Below, one piece after another: positions 15,407 through 23,242 of a DNA stretch of 64,000 bases. The notes under the pieces were generated by a model. It was not told the origin of the DNA. It made no database searches and saw nothing but the letters and a program-made list of their open reading frames with translations. This DNA is from Virgibacillus_O xinjiangensis (GTDB lineage: Bacteria; Bacillota; Bacilli; Bacillales; Amphibacillaceae): assembly GCF_042643145.1 (NCBI RefSeq), contig NZ_JBHRSA010000043.1, positions 27,167-91,166 of the forward strand, read 5' to 3'. Within the stretch, counting starts at the first letter, position 1, and each line of letters opens with the position of its first letter. The position numbers and the translations under genes are program-made.

Positions 15407-17337
15407 GACCCTATCAGCTCCTCTTTTGTTTTTGAATTGCCTCTGTCCGTACGTGAACCGCTTGATAGCGAGACTGCGTTTCGATGTTCCTTTTCACCGT
15501 GCTGTAGTTCATAGAGCTCCGCATATTCGGCACCACGCATGAGCAATTCTTCGTGTGTACCGCTTTCTATCACTTCCCCATCTTTCAGATACAGGATACG
15601 GTCTGCAGCTGCAGCGCTTTTTAAGTTATGGGTGATAATGAGGGTCGCCTTATCCTCCATTAAGCGTTTCATTGGGTCCATGACACGCTTTTCGGAGTTA
15701 GCGTCCAGACCTTCTGCCGGTTCATCAAGAATTAGAATGGCCGCATTCCGTATCATGGCTCTAGCAATCGCCAGGCGTTGCTTCTGGCCTCCAGATAAAT
15801 TTCTTCCTTTTTGCCCTACTGGGGTGTCATAGCCATTCGTCATATTCTGAATGAACTCATGGGCATCTGCAGCTTCAGCAGCCCTTATAATCTCCTCCTC
15901 TGTCGCTCCCGGCTTGCCATAAGCAATGTTCTCTTTTATCGTTCCGTCAAAAATCAGTGATTCCTGAAATAGCACAGCCACATTTTCCCTCAGTGAATCA
16001 AGTGTTAATCCTCTTAGCACATTTCCATCCAGAAGAATTCTGCCAGCTGTCGGATCATAGAAACGCATGAGTAATTTGACGATCGTGGATTTTCCCGCCC
16101 CGCTTGCTCCTACGAGTGCTACTGACTCACCAGGAGCGATGGATAAGGAAACATTGGATAGTATTTTTTTCGATTGACCTGGATACGAAAAAGAGACATT
16201 CTTGAATTCCACATAACCCGAGACTTGTTCCAAATCATAGGGGGCTTCTTTAACCATTGGCTCTTCCTCCATAAATTCTATTACTCTCTCTGCACTTGCT
16301 GATGCAGAATAGATGGTGTTCAACAGTTTGCTTAATCTGCGGACAGGACTGTAAAGTTTGCTCAGAAGCATCATAAAGGCGATAAGTGCACCCACTGTAA
16401 TTTCATTATTGATAAGCAGCCAGGTCCCAGCAATCATCACGACAAGCGTTCCTGCCATTTCGATTAAACTTATTACTGGCGTAAATGCCGCTTTCAATCG
16501 TACTTTCAGCATTTTAGCCTGGAAGCTGCGATGATTTTGCAGTTCAAATCGATCTTGTTCTGTAATTTGCTGATTATACGCCTGCATTAACGCTATATTG
16601 GAGAAGCTCTCCTCAGATATTGCGTTAATTGCTCCCTCTCTGCGAGTACGCTCCCGGGAAGCCATCTTGATTCGGCGTGAGAAAAATCGGGTGACCACGT
16701 AAAACAGCGGGACAACGATTAACGAAACCAAAGCCAATTTCCACTGCATGAAAAAGAGCATGCCAATAAACACAACGAGCTGGAATATATAGGAAACAGC
16801 TGAGGTTGCACCAGTGATGATCAGGCGTTCGATAGAAGAAATGTCACTGGATATTCTTGCTATAATATCTCCCAATTTACGCCCTTCAAAAAAAGATAGC
16901 GACAGTCCCTGTAAATGTTTAAAAAGGCTTTTTCTCAAGTTGAGAACAAACTTTTCTCCTACCCAATTGGAAAGGTAGGTTCCGCTGAAGAAAAGTGTCC
17001 CACGAAGAAGTGTGAGTCCCAGATACGTAAGGATGAGCCAATAAAGAGGGCTGAGATCCCCAGCTATTAACACACGATCGATGAAAACCTGCATCAGCCA
17101 TACTGTGGCTGATTGAACCATTGGTTGGAGTGCAATTAACAGCAAACTTAAAATGATCCAAAGTCTGTAGGAACGGACATACGGCCAAAACCTGCGGAAG
17201 ATGTCCCTCACCGGTACTGGTGGAGACTCGGTAATAAGGTTATCGCCGGTATCCTCAATCCCCCATAATTTCTTGAATTGTTGAAAAGAGAGCCGTTGGT
17301 TTGCCTTCTCTTTTACTCGGTGTTTTCCGTTTTCCAT
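15403..17337 (-). CDS. ABC exporter (fused membrane and ATPase domains)
   Basis: This 644-residue half-transporter has about 50 polar residues, six membrane helices (about residues 60-345) and a nucleotide-binding domain. The domain shows GASGAGKST (Walker A), LSGGQKQR (signature), ILILDEPAEGLD (Walker B) and ITHN (switch His). It has no C39 peptidase domain, so it would not cut a leader itself. The polar C-terminal tail of about 30 residues is extra. ATG 17337 has AGGAG upstream. It lies between two tandem Ser-rich peptide genes and a kinase gene, which points to peptide export. Confidence 0.9.
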   Translation of the reverse strand: MENGKHRVKEKANQRLSFQQFKKLWGIEDTGDNLITESPPVPVRDIFRRFWPYVRSYRLWIILSLLLIALQPMVQSATVWLMQVFIDRVLIAGDLSPLYWLILTYLGLTLLRGTLFFSGTYLSNWVGEKFVLNLRKSLFKHLQGLSLSFFEGRKLGDIIARISSDISSIERLIITGATSAVSYIFQLVVFIGMLFFMQWKLALVSLIVVPLFYVVTRFFSRRIKMASRERTRREGAINAISEESFSNIALMQAYNQQITEQDRFELQNHRSFQAKMLKVRLKAAFTPVISLIEMAGTLVVMIAGTWLLINNEITVGALIAFMMLLSKLYSPVRRLSKLLNTIYSASASAERVIEFMEEEPMVKEAPYDLEQVSGYVEFKNVSFSYPGQSKKILSNVSLSIAPGESVALVGASGAGKSTIVKLLMRFYDPTAGRILLDGNVLRGLTLDSLRENVAVLFQESLIFDGTIKENIAYGKPGATEEEIIRAAEAADAHEFIQNMTNGYDTPVGQKGRNLSGGQKQRLAIARAMIRNAAILILDEPAEGLDANSEKRVMDPMKRLMEDKATLIITHNLKSAAAADRILYLKDGEVIESGTHEELLMRGAEYAELYELQHGEKEHRNAVSLSSGSRTDRGNSKTKEELIGS

Positions 17338-17360
17338 TCATCTCACTCCTGAATGAAGAC

Positions 17361-17386
17361 GCGGTTCCTTTTTGAAAAGGAACCGC
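17361..17386 (-). promoter_or_regulatory. Intercistronic hairpin between peptide genes and exporter
   Basis: Two perfect 12-bp arms beginning GCGGTTCC are separated by only 2 nt. No T-run follows on the minus strand, so it is more likely a partial terminator or RNA-stabilising/processing hairpin. Such structures commonly let a peptide gene be expressed above its exporter. Confidence 0.7.
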
Positions 17387-17414
17387 TCATCAAGTGTTCT
17401 TACCCACTTTAATT

Positions 17415-17525
17415 TTATGAATCACTGTTGCTATAGCTGTAGCTGTTGCTTTCGCTTTCCTGGCTGTAGCTGACGCTGGAGGCTTCCGTGGAAGCAGCAG
17501 GCGTTGCGACATCGAAATAGGTCAT
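17415..17525 (-). CDS. Ser-rich putative precursor peptide 2 (36 aa)
   Basis: This 36-residue peptide begins MTYFDVATPAASTEAS and ends in Ser/Tyr/Asn alternation (SNSYSYSNSDS). Twelve of 36 residues are Ser, there is no Cys, Lys or Arg, and net charge is negative. ATG 17525 is 7 nt after AAAAGGAGG; an ATG 6 nt upstream is too close to that site. It differs from the neighbouring peptide only by an extra Tyr-Ser in the tail. It lies upstream of an ABC exporter and a Ser/Thr kinase on the same strand. The role as precursor or kinase substrate is inferred. Confidence 0.8.
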   Translation of the reverse strand: MTYFDVATPAASTEASSVSYSQESESNSYSYSNSDS

Positions 17526-17569
17526 GTTCATGCCTCCTTTTCATGGTAAATGTAAATTCGTTGTACTTC

Positions 17570-17674
17570 TTAAGAGTCACTGTTGCTGTAGCTGTTGCTC
17601 TCGCTTTCCTGGCTGTAGCTGACGCTGGAAGCTTCCGTGGAAGCGGCAGGCGTCGCGACATCGAAATAGGTCAT
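17570..17674 (-). CDS. Ser-rich putative precursor peptide 1 (34 aa)
   Basis: This 34-residue peptide is the first gene of the operon. It has the same first 28 residues as peptide 2 and ends SNSYSNSDS; eleven residues are Ser. GGAGG lies about 9 nt before ATG 17674. The duplicated gene, its own strong ribosome binding site, and nearly all differences from its twin being synonymous or confined to the tail all argue that it is translated. I recognise no known bacteriocin, pheromone or lanthipeptide family; the lack of Cys excludes lanthionine rings. Confidence 0.8.
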   Translation of the reverse strand: MTYFDVATPAASTEASSVSYSQESESNSYSNSDS

Positions 17675-17795
17675 GTTGTTTTCCCTCCTTTCAACTTAGT
17701 TACATTATTCCATGCAAAGATTAACTAGCCATTAGCAGAACCTTGGAAACTTATTAGAATAACATTAATAATCAATTAGTTTTATGTCAGGTATA

Positions 17796-17801
17796 TGTCA
17801 A
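17796..17801 (-). promoter_or_regulatory. Candidate -35 element of the peptide operon
   Basis: TTGACA on the minus strand lies about 120 nt upstream of the first peptide. The -10 region at 16-19 nt spacing (TAATTG and neighbours) is poor, so the promoter may need an activator or be misassigned. Confidence 0.35.
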
Positions 17802-17874
17802 CATTGTAAAGTGAAAGTAAATCAAGCAAACTACTGGATCTGCCAAGCCCATCATTCACACGAAAACAATGAAT

Positions 17875-18022
17875 CTACACCAAGCGTAGACTCCAGTGGG
17901 AACAGCACGAGTCTGAAGGCCCCGGAAGAAGTGCCATTCTTTTGAGGAGACTGAAACCATGCCCACGGAAAGCGAAGTATTTTGTCGCAGCGGTGGCAGT
18001 CCTTCTCATTTCTATAGTAGGT
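17875..18022. repeat. Dispersed element, family A, copy 1
   Basis: This GC-rich element contains GACTCCAGTGGGAACAGCAC, GGCCCCGGAAGAAGTGCC and CCCACGGAAAGCGAAG. It is about 95% identical to copy 2 some 200 nt away and to the copy at 47.2 kb. Similar elements are common in Bacillaceae intergenic DNA; no function is known to me. It can fold into a multi-arm RNA. Confidence 0.85.
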
Positions 18023-18075
18023 TAGCCAGAGAGGATTTGAAATCGCCCTGCCGTTGCTTCTCCTAAAACAGAAAA

Positions 18076-18226
18076 CTACACCAAGCGTAGACAAAATGCG
18101 TAGACTCCAGTGGGAACAGCACGAGTCTGAAGGCCCCGGAAGAAGTGCCATTCTTCTGAGGAGACTGAAGCCGTGCCCACGGAAAGCGAAGTATTTTGTC
18201 GTAGCGGTGGCAATCCTTCTCATTTT
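18076..18226. repeat. Dispersed element, family A, copy 2
   Basis: This is a direct repeat of the element at 17875 with an extra GTAGACAAAATGC insertion near its 5' end and a few substitutions. Together the copies fill the gap between the peptide operon promoter and the methionine synthase gene. Open frames in it have no ribosome binding site. Confidence 0.85.
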
Positions 18227-18250
18227 TTTGATTAGCAAAAGGTGCAGAGA

Positions 18251-18267
18251 TATAGCCTGAAGTTATA
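18251..18267 (+). promoter_or_regulatory. MET-box-like LysR operator upstream of methionine synthase gene 1
   Basis: TATAGCCTGAAGTTATA is a 17-bp near-palindrome of the T-N11-A type bound by LysR regulators. It resembles the streptococcal/lactococcal MET-box (TATAGTTTnAAACTATA). The same palindrome and about 35 nt of flanking sequence occur upstream of the second paralogue at 38.44 kb. Confidence 0.7.
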
Positions 18268-18499
18268 ACGAGACATAGTCTATAAGTGTTACACTATATC
18301 GTTTTAACAATGATATACTTACCATACATTCAAAAGAAAAGAGAAAGTTTATATAATTACACCTATTCCAGTTATTAAGCAAAGTATCTTCCCTGTAGGG
18401 GGAGTGCCTATAGCTTTTCCGGAAAATTTTCAAGCCAAACCCCAGTAAAATAACCGGAACACATATATATTCCGCAGAACAAACTCAGGAGGGATTCAA

Positions 18500-19612
18500 A
18501 TGACAAAATCAGTACATACCCAAGTCAGAGCTCCATTCCGCGCAGATCATGTAGGAAGCTTCCTGCGTCCGGAGCGATTGAAACAAGCCCGTAGCCAAAA
18601 AGAAAATGGAGAGATTACAGCAGAGCAGCTTCGTCAAATAGAAGATGAGGAAATTGTGAAGCTGGTAGAAAAGCAGAAAGAAGCAGGCCTGCAAGCAGTG
18701 ACCGACGGGGAATTGAGGCGCAGCTGGTGGCACTTTGATTTTCTGGAAGGCTTCGATGGCGTGGAAGGTTACACGCCGGAGAAGGGATTGCAATTCACCG
18801 GTGTAGAGACAAGAAAGCGCGGTCTGAAAGTGACAGACAAGGTCCGGTTCAACGGCCATTATATGATCGAACACTTCAAGTTCCTGAAAAGCCTAGCTGG
18901 CGATGCAGTGGCTAAATTCGCCATTCCAAGTCCAAACATGCTGTATTTCAGGGGGGAATTTGAGGAAGGGACATACCAGAATGACGAAGAGCTGGTCGAC
19001 GATCTGGCTGCCGCATATCAAGGCGTGATCCAGGCACTTTATGATGAGGGTTGCCGGTATCTGCAAATCGACGATACTTCCTGGGCCATCTTCTTTTCGG
19101 AAGAACGCCGTAAATCGATGATAGAGAATGGGAAGGATCCGGAAAAAATTGCTGCCTTATGCGCTCGGGCTGTCAATGAATCCATTGCCAACAGGCCGGA
19201 TGATTTGCTGGTGACTATGCATATCTGCCGGGGTAATTACAAATCAACCTATATGACCAGCGGCAGCTATGAAGCATTATCAGACATCATCTTCGGTGGC
19301 TTGGATGTTGATGGACTGTTCCTGGAATTTGATGACGAACGCTCTGGAAGCTTTGAGCCGCTGCGCAAGATCAACCGCAATGATCTATACGTGGTATTGG
19401 GATTGATTACCTCGAAGTTCGGTGAATTAGAGGATCCAGAGGAAGTCAAAGCTCGGATAGACGAAGCAAGCAAGTATGTTCCTTTGGAGCAGCTTTGCCT
19501 GAGTCCACAATGCGGATTCGCTTCCACCGAGGACGGAAATAAACTGACCGAAGAACAGCAATGGCAGAAAGTACGCCATGTAGTGGACATTGCAGAAGAT
19601 GTTTGGAAGTAA
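18500..19612 (+). CDS. YxjG/YxjH-type B12-independent methionine synthase
   Basis: The 370-residue protein is the catalytic half of MetE (no N-terminal folate-half duplication), as in B. subtilis YxjG/YxjH. It opens APFRADHVGSFLRPE, has QAVTDGELRRSWWHFDF and LQIDDTSW, and the zinc/homocysteine site MHICRGNY and LSPQCGFAST. It likely makes methionine from homocysteine with a short-chain or non-polyglutamyl methyl donor. AGGAGG lies upstream of ATG 18500. An S-box lies after the gene rather than before it; upstream there is instead a MET-box-like palindrome. A 52-60% similar paralogue sits at 37.2 kb. Confidence 0.9.
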   Translation: MTKSVHTQVRAPFRADHVGSFLRPERLKQARSQKENGEITAEQLRQIEDEEIVKLVEKQKEAGLQAVTDGELRRSWWHFDFLEGFDGVEGYTPEKGLQFTGVETRKRGLKVTDKVRFNGHYMIEHFKFLKSLAGDAVAKFAIPSPNMLYFRGEFEEGTYQNDEELVDDLAAAYQGVIQALYDEGCRYLQIDDTSWAIFFSEERRKSMIENGKDPEKIAALCARAVNESIANRPDDLLVTMHICRGNYKSTYMTSGSYEALSDIIFGGLDVDGLFLEFDDERSGSFEPLRKINRNDLYVVLGLITSKFGELEDPEEVKARIDEASKYVPLEQLCLSPQCGFASTEDGNKLTEEQQWQKVRHVVDIAEDVWK

Positions 19613-19638
19613 TCTTGGAAGAGACCACAAGTGAACAT

Positions 19639-19746
19639 CTCTTATAAAGAGTGGTGGAGGGACTGGCCCGATGAAACCCGGCAACCTTTCAATAATGTTG
19701 AAAAGGTGCTACATCCTGCAGAGCTTCCGGCTTTGCGAGATAAGAG
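19639..19746 (+). ncRNA. SAM-I (S-box) riboswitch
   Basis: The P1 strands CTCTTAT and ATAAGAG enclose the core GGGACTGGCCCGATGAAACC, CGGCAACC, GGTGCTACATCCTGCAGAG and a final stem, in the consensus order of the S-box. It is followed by a terminator whose 5' arm CCTCTCTC can pair with the 3' P1 strand AAGAGAGG, the usual antiterminator switch. SAM binding should shut off the MFS gene. Confidence 0.95.
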
Positions 19747-19764
19747 AGGCAGAGTCTTTACGTA

Positions 19765-19796
19765 AAAGCCCCTCTCTCTAAGCAGAGGGGCTTTCG
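19765..19796 (+). terminator. S-box-controlled terminator
   Basis: AAAGCCCCTCT pairs with AGAGGGGCTTT over a short loop. It is the expression platform of the riboswitch upstream of the MFS transporter. Confidence 0.9.
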
Positions 19797-19908
19797 TATA
19801 TCATCAGAATTTCATCTTTAACGACAGACAGTATAAGTTCAACTAAAACGATGCCGGCGCCTTTACAAGGGCTTGGCTATCACCAGTAACGAAAGGAATG
19901 TGTTGAAA

Positions 19909-21375
19909 ATGGCAAAAGTGAAAGAAGGTTGGCAAAGGTATCACACGATTTGGGGGTTGCTGTTGTTGGGGTGGGTCATTTCCTATATCGACCGGACGGC
20001 AGCTGGCCCCATCATCACCTATATGATTGAAAATGAAGTATCATTTTTCGCTAATGTAGATAATCCACATGGGATTGGCGGATTGATCGGAAGCTTGTTT
20101 TTCGCAGGATTCATGCTGATGCAGTTCCCTGGCGGGTATTTTGGCGACAAATTCGGTTATCGCGCCGTCATTGTCTGCAGTATTTTTTGGGCCGGTGTTG
20201 CCACATTGCTCACTGGTTTGGTTGGCGGTTTGATTGCATTCATCGTGTTCCGTGTCCTGTTAGGGCTTGGAGAAGGTGTGTTTTACTCGAATGACCGCTC
20301 CTATATCGCCTATCACACACCGGCTAATAAAGTCGGAACCGGGATGGGGGTCGTACTGACCGGTGTGTCCATCGGCCTGACTGCAGGGCTGTTGGGAATT
20401 CCATACTTGTTGACAGTTGCGGAGCCATTCATGGGCATCGATGCATGGCGTTTTCCTTTCTATGTAACCGGAGCGCTGACCTTGGTCGTCGGATTGGTTT
20501 TATATTTCTTTTTGAAACCGAAGGCCAGTACTGTTCAGCCAACCGAAAAGTCCTCACCGGGCATCAAAGCGAACTTTGGAAAGACATTCGGTTATATGAC
20601 GGGGTATTCGGCGGTGTTCCTGCTCCTCGTGATGGGGATCTACTTCGCTTCTGTCCAACTGAACCTGACAGAAGTATCCATCGCATTCATCCTGGTGGCA
20701 CTATGTCCATTGCTGATTTTGTACTTGTACATGACCAAGAAATCCGAAATCAAGCCATTGTTGGCCAATAAGAATCTCTTTTTCCTGTACTTATTCTTCA
20801 TTCCGGTGATGTGGCATCTATGGTTCTATGGTTTCTGGTCCGTATCGATTGTGCAGGATTTTGGAGGAGGCGCCTTGATGGCAGCGGCATTGGTAGCTTC
20901 CTTCAACGGGATTGCCGGGATTATCGGATTCCCGCTGGGGGGCAAAATTTCCGACTTAGTGGCGGATCGCCCGAATGGACGGCGTAATGTGCTTGTCGTT
21001 CTGACGGCTGTATTGACGGTGCTTATCTTTGTTTTTGCTGGCTATGTCATGATGGGCTATAGTCATCCAGTGGTCATGTCGGTCATTCTATTTGTATCCG
21101 GCCTATTCTTTTTCGCCTTGCAGCCTGTTGCCCATGCACTGGCATCCGACCTCACCCCGCCGGAGAACAAGGGGTCCATGTTCGGTATGCTTAACCTGAT
21201 TGCAGAAATCGGTGCGGTGCTGGCGCCGGTGGTCTCCGGTGCGATTCGCGACCAATCCGGCAACTGGGGCTCTGCACTCTTGCTGGATGGCGCTTTGATG
21301 GCTGCCGGCCTGGTTCTTGTAATTGCCATATCCGGAAAAGCTGTCGCGAGCTCGGCCGTTGGCAAGAGTGCTTAG
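19909..21375 (+). CDS. S-box-regulated MFS transporter (ACS-like)
   Basis: The 488-residue, twelve-helix protein has the MFS features GYFGDKFGYRA (loop 2-3), VFRVLLGLGEGVFYSNDRSYIAYHTP and GGKISDLVADRPNGRR (loop 8-9). It resembles the anion:cation symporter group. Being behind a SAM riboswitch and beside a methionine synthase, it likely imports methionine, a precursor or another sulfur compound; the substrate is inferred only. ATG 19909 is the likely start, 11 nt after GAAAGGA; a TTG at 19903 is possible. Confidence 0.85.
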   Translation: MAKVKEGWQRYHTIWGLLLLGWVISYIDRTAAGPIITYMIENEVSFFANVDNPHGIGGLIGSLFFAGFMLMQFPGGYFGDKFGYRAVIVCSIFWAGVATLLTGLVGGLIAFIVFRVLLGLGEGVFYSNDRSYIAYHTPANKVGTGMGVVLTGVSIGLTAGLLGIPYLLTVAEPFMGIDAWRFPFYVTGALTLVVGLVLYFFLKPKASTVQPTEKSSPGIKANFGKTFGYMTGYSAVFLLLVMGIYFASVQLNLTEVSIAFILVALCPLLILYLYMTKKSEIKPLLANKNLFFLYLFFIPVMWHLWFYGFWSVSIVQDFGGGALMAAALVASFNGIAGIIGFPLGGKISDLVADRPNGRRNVLVVLTAVLTVLIFVFAGYVMMGYSHPVVMSVILFVSGLFFFALQPVAHALASDLTPPENKGSMFGMLNLIAEIGAVLAPVVSGAIRDQSGNWGSALLLDGALMAAGLVLVIAISGKAVASSAVGKSA

Positions 21376-21470
21376 GTCGCAGGAAATAGACGTAGCTACT
21401 TTCCATGAAAGACAGGAGGATGGGTCATAACGAGGTGGTATGAAGCGAAAGAACGTAACAATGCAGTGAA

Positions 21471-21596
21471 CCAGCGGAGGAAATATGCGCAGATTCCAAC
21501 GGGAGGAAAGGCCTAGGTGAGACCCCGAAGTGCGATAGCATTCGGAGGCTCACCAGCCGCCCGTGGAAAGCGAAGTAAGTATATTTCCGAAGCGGG
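21471..21596. repeat. Dispersed element, family B, copy 1
   Basis: GGAAATATG near the start and TATATTTCC near the end pair, enclosing CCAACGGGAGG, GTGAGACCCCG, GGAGGCTCACC and CCCGTGGAAAGCGAAG. It forms a long imperfect stem. A copy in the opposite orientation lies at 46.9 kb. Its location between the MFS gene and the mhqR promoter suggests a mobile or RNA-structural element. Confidence 0.8.
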
Positions 21597-21633
21597 TGTA
21601 TACCACTCCCTTTTGATTTAAATACATATCGGG

Positions 21634-21663
21634 TTGACAAAGGATAATGGGCTCCGATATAAT
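21634..21663 (+). promoter_or_regulatory. SigA-type promoter of mhqR
   Basis: TTGACA at 21634 and TATAAT at 21658, separated by 18 nt, form a strong promoter whose -10 directly abuts the MhqR operator. Confidence 0.8.
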
Positions 21664-21681
21664 TACTTCGAATTCGAGATA
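21664..21681. promoter_or_regulatory. MhqR operator 1
   Basis: TACTTCGAATTCGAGATA closely matches the palindromic operator described for B. subtilis MhqR (around TATCTCGAATTCGAGATA). It sits between the -10 and the mhqR start, so the gene should be autorepressed. Confidence 0.85.
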
Positions 21682-21701
21682 ATTATAAAGGAATGGTATT
21701 C

Positions 21702-22157
21702 ATGACTGATCACGATCAGCGTAACAATGACGAGGAGTTGTCCCTGAAGTTATTTGTGGTGTTGTCCCGTGCCTTGCAATCCATCAAAAAGCGGGTGGAA
21801 GAAGATATCAAATGTCTGGGCCTCAATCCAACAGAGTTTGCGGTTCTTGAACTGATTTATAATAAAGGTGACCAACCCATACAGAAAATCGGTGATAAGG
21901 TCCTCATCGCAAGCAGCAGTATTACCTATGTGGTAGATAAGCTGGAAAAGAAAGGATTCTTGAAGAGAAGACCATGCCCCGAAGACCGACGGATCACCCA
22001 TGCAACATTGACAGATGCCGGAAAGGATCTGATGGATGACGTCTTCCCGAAGCACAAAGCTGCCATGCAGGACATATGCAGTGGCCTTGATGCACAAGAG
22101 AAAGAAGTATTGATCGATCAACTGAAAAAATTGGGATACCATGCCCAGGGTATCTAA
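21702..22157 (+). CDS. mhqR: MarR family quinone-sensing repressor MhqR
   Basis: The 151-residue protein is MarR-type: LKLFVVLSRALQSIKKRVEEDIKCLGLNPTEFAVLELIY, recognition helix VLIASSSITYVVDKLEKKGFLKRR and wing CPEDRRITHATLTDAG. Family, operators and gene order match B. subtilis MhqR, which represses quinone and catechol detoxification genes. ATG 21702 is 9 nt after AAAGGA; an ATG at 21693 is too close. It heads a cluster of two ring-cleavage dioxygenases, a DoxX protein and a WrbA-like reductase. Confidence 0.88.
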   Translation: MTDHDQRNNDEELSLKLFVVLSRALQSIKKRVEEDIKCLGLNPTEFAVLELIYNKGDQPIQKIGDKVLIASSSITYVVDKLEKKGFLKRRPCPEDRRITHATLTDAGKDLMDDVFPKHKAAMQDICSGLDAQEKEVLIDQLKKLGYHAQGI

Positions 22158-22170
22158 ATTTTTTGGATAA

Positions 22171-22188
22171 TATCTCGATTTCGTGATA
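22171..22188. promoter_or_regulatory. MhqR operator 2
   Basis: TATCTCGATTTCGTGATA lies in the gap between mhqR and the first mhqO and matches the palindrome in the left arm exactly, with changes in the right arm. Confidence 0.8.
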
Positions 22189-22272
22189 AATTAATTCATA
22201 TCACTCATTCGCTTCAAAAAATCAGAGTTGCTTTAGATCATAATCAATCCTAGGACAGAGGAGGGGAGATAG

Positions 22273-23211
22273 ATGAACAAGAAGACGGCGGGAATCCACC
22301 ATATTTCTGCCATTGTCGGTCATCCCCAAGAAAATGTAGACTTTTATGCCGGAGTATTAGGACTGCGTTTAGTCAAGAAGACCGTGAACTTTGATGATCC
22401 GGGCACCTATCACCTGTACTTCGGAAATGAAGGTGGAAAGCCGGGAACGATCATCACGTTCTTTCCATGGGCAGATGCGTATAAAGGGAGAGTCGGCGCA
22501 GGCCAGGTCGGTGTCACTTCCTATGTGGTTCCAGTGGGCGCGATGGGATTTTGGGAAGACAGACTGGAAAAGTTCCACATTCCTTTTACAAAGACGGAGC
22601 GCTTTGGAGAAGAAACCCTGCAATTTGCGGATCCTCATGGGCTACATCTGGAAATGGTGGAAAGGGAAGAGGGAAATGTAAATACCTGGAACTTCGGCAA
22701 TGTAACGCCGGATGTGGCAATCAAAGGATTCGGGGGCGCAACCCTGTTATCCAAGCAGCCGGCAAAGACAGCACAACTCTTGGAAGAAGTGATGGGACTT
22801 GAGAAAGTCGGCACAGATGGGGAGTTTATCCGTTACCGTTCCTTTGGTGACATCGGCAATGTCATCGATATAAAGCTGACCAATAGTGCTGACGGACTGA
22901 TGGGGGTAGGGACCGTCCATCATATTGCATGGCGGGCCGATGATGACAAAGACCAGCTCGATTGGCGGAATTACCTGAAAGGGTTCGGATACGGGGTAAC
23001 ACCGGTGAAGGACCGCCAATACTTTAACGCCGTTTACTTCCGCGAGCATGGAGAGATACTATTTGAAATAGCGACAGATCCGCCTGGTTTTGCGCATGAT
23101 GAGTCACCTGACACGATGGGGAAAGAGTTGAAACTGCCGAAGCAGTATGAACCACATCGCACCACCATTGAACAGCATGTCATTCCAATTGATGTGAGAG
23201 AATTGGACTAA
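22273..23211 (+). CDS. mhqO: VOC-type ring-cleaving dioxygenase MhqO (copy 1)
   Basis: The 312-residue protein has two tandem VOC modules. Likely Fe(II) ligands are a His in TAGIHHISAIVGHPQENVDF, a His in GVGTVHHIAWRADD and a Glu in GEILFEIATDPPGF. This is the MhqO/PcpA-like hydroquinone dioxygenase layout, acting in the cytosol on quinone reduction products. GAGGAGGGG lies upstream of ATG 22273. The second copy starts 32 nt after its stop, so the two form an operon under MhqR operator 2. Confidence 0.9.
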   Translation: MNKKTAGIHHISAIVGHPQENVDFYAGVLGLRLVKKTVNFDDPGTYHLYFGNEGGKPGTIITFFPWADAYKGRVGAGQVGVTSYVVPVGAMGFWEDRLEKFHIPFTKTERFGEETLQFADPHGLHLEMVEREEGNVNTWNFGNVTPDVAIKGFGGATLLSKQPAKTAQLLEEVMGLEKVGTDGEFIRYRSFGDIGNVIDIKLTNSADGLMGVGTVHHIAWRADDDKDQLDWRNYLKGFGYGVTPVKDRQYFNAVYFREHGEILFEIATDPPGFAHDESPDTMGKELKLPKQYEPHRTTIEQHVIPIDVRELD

Positions 23212-23242
23212 GCACTTTGCTATCCAATAAGGAGGGGAAACC

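Noticed and set aside
14555..17674. Lanthipeptide cluster
   Set aside because: The peptides have no Cys and there is no LanC-like cyclase, LanM/LanB dehydratase or C39 peptidase; only kinase and exporter are present.
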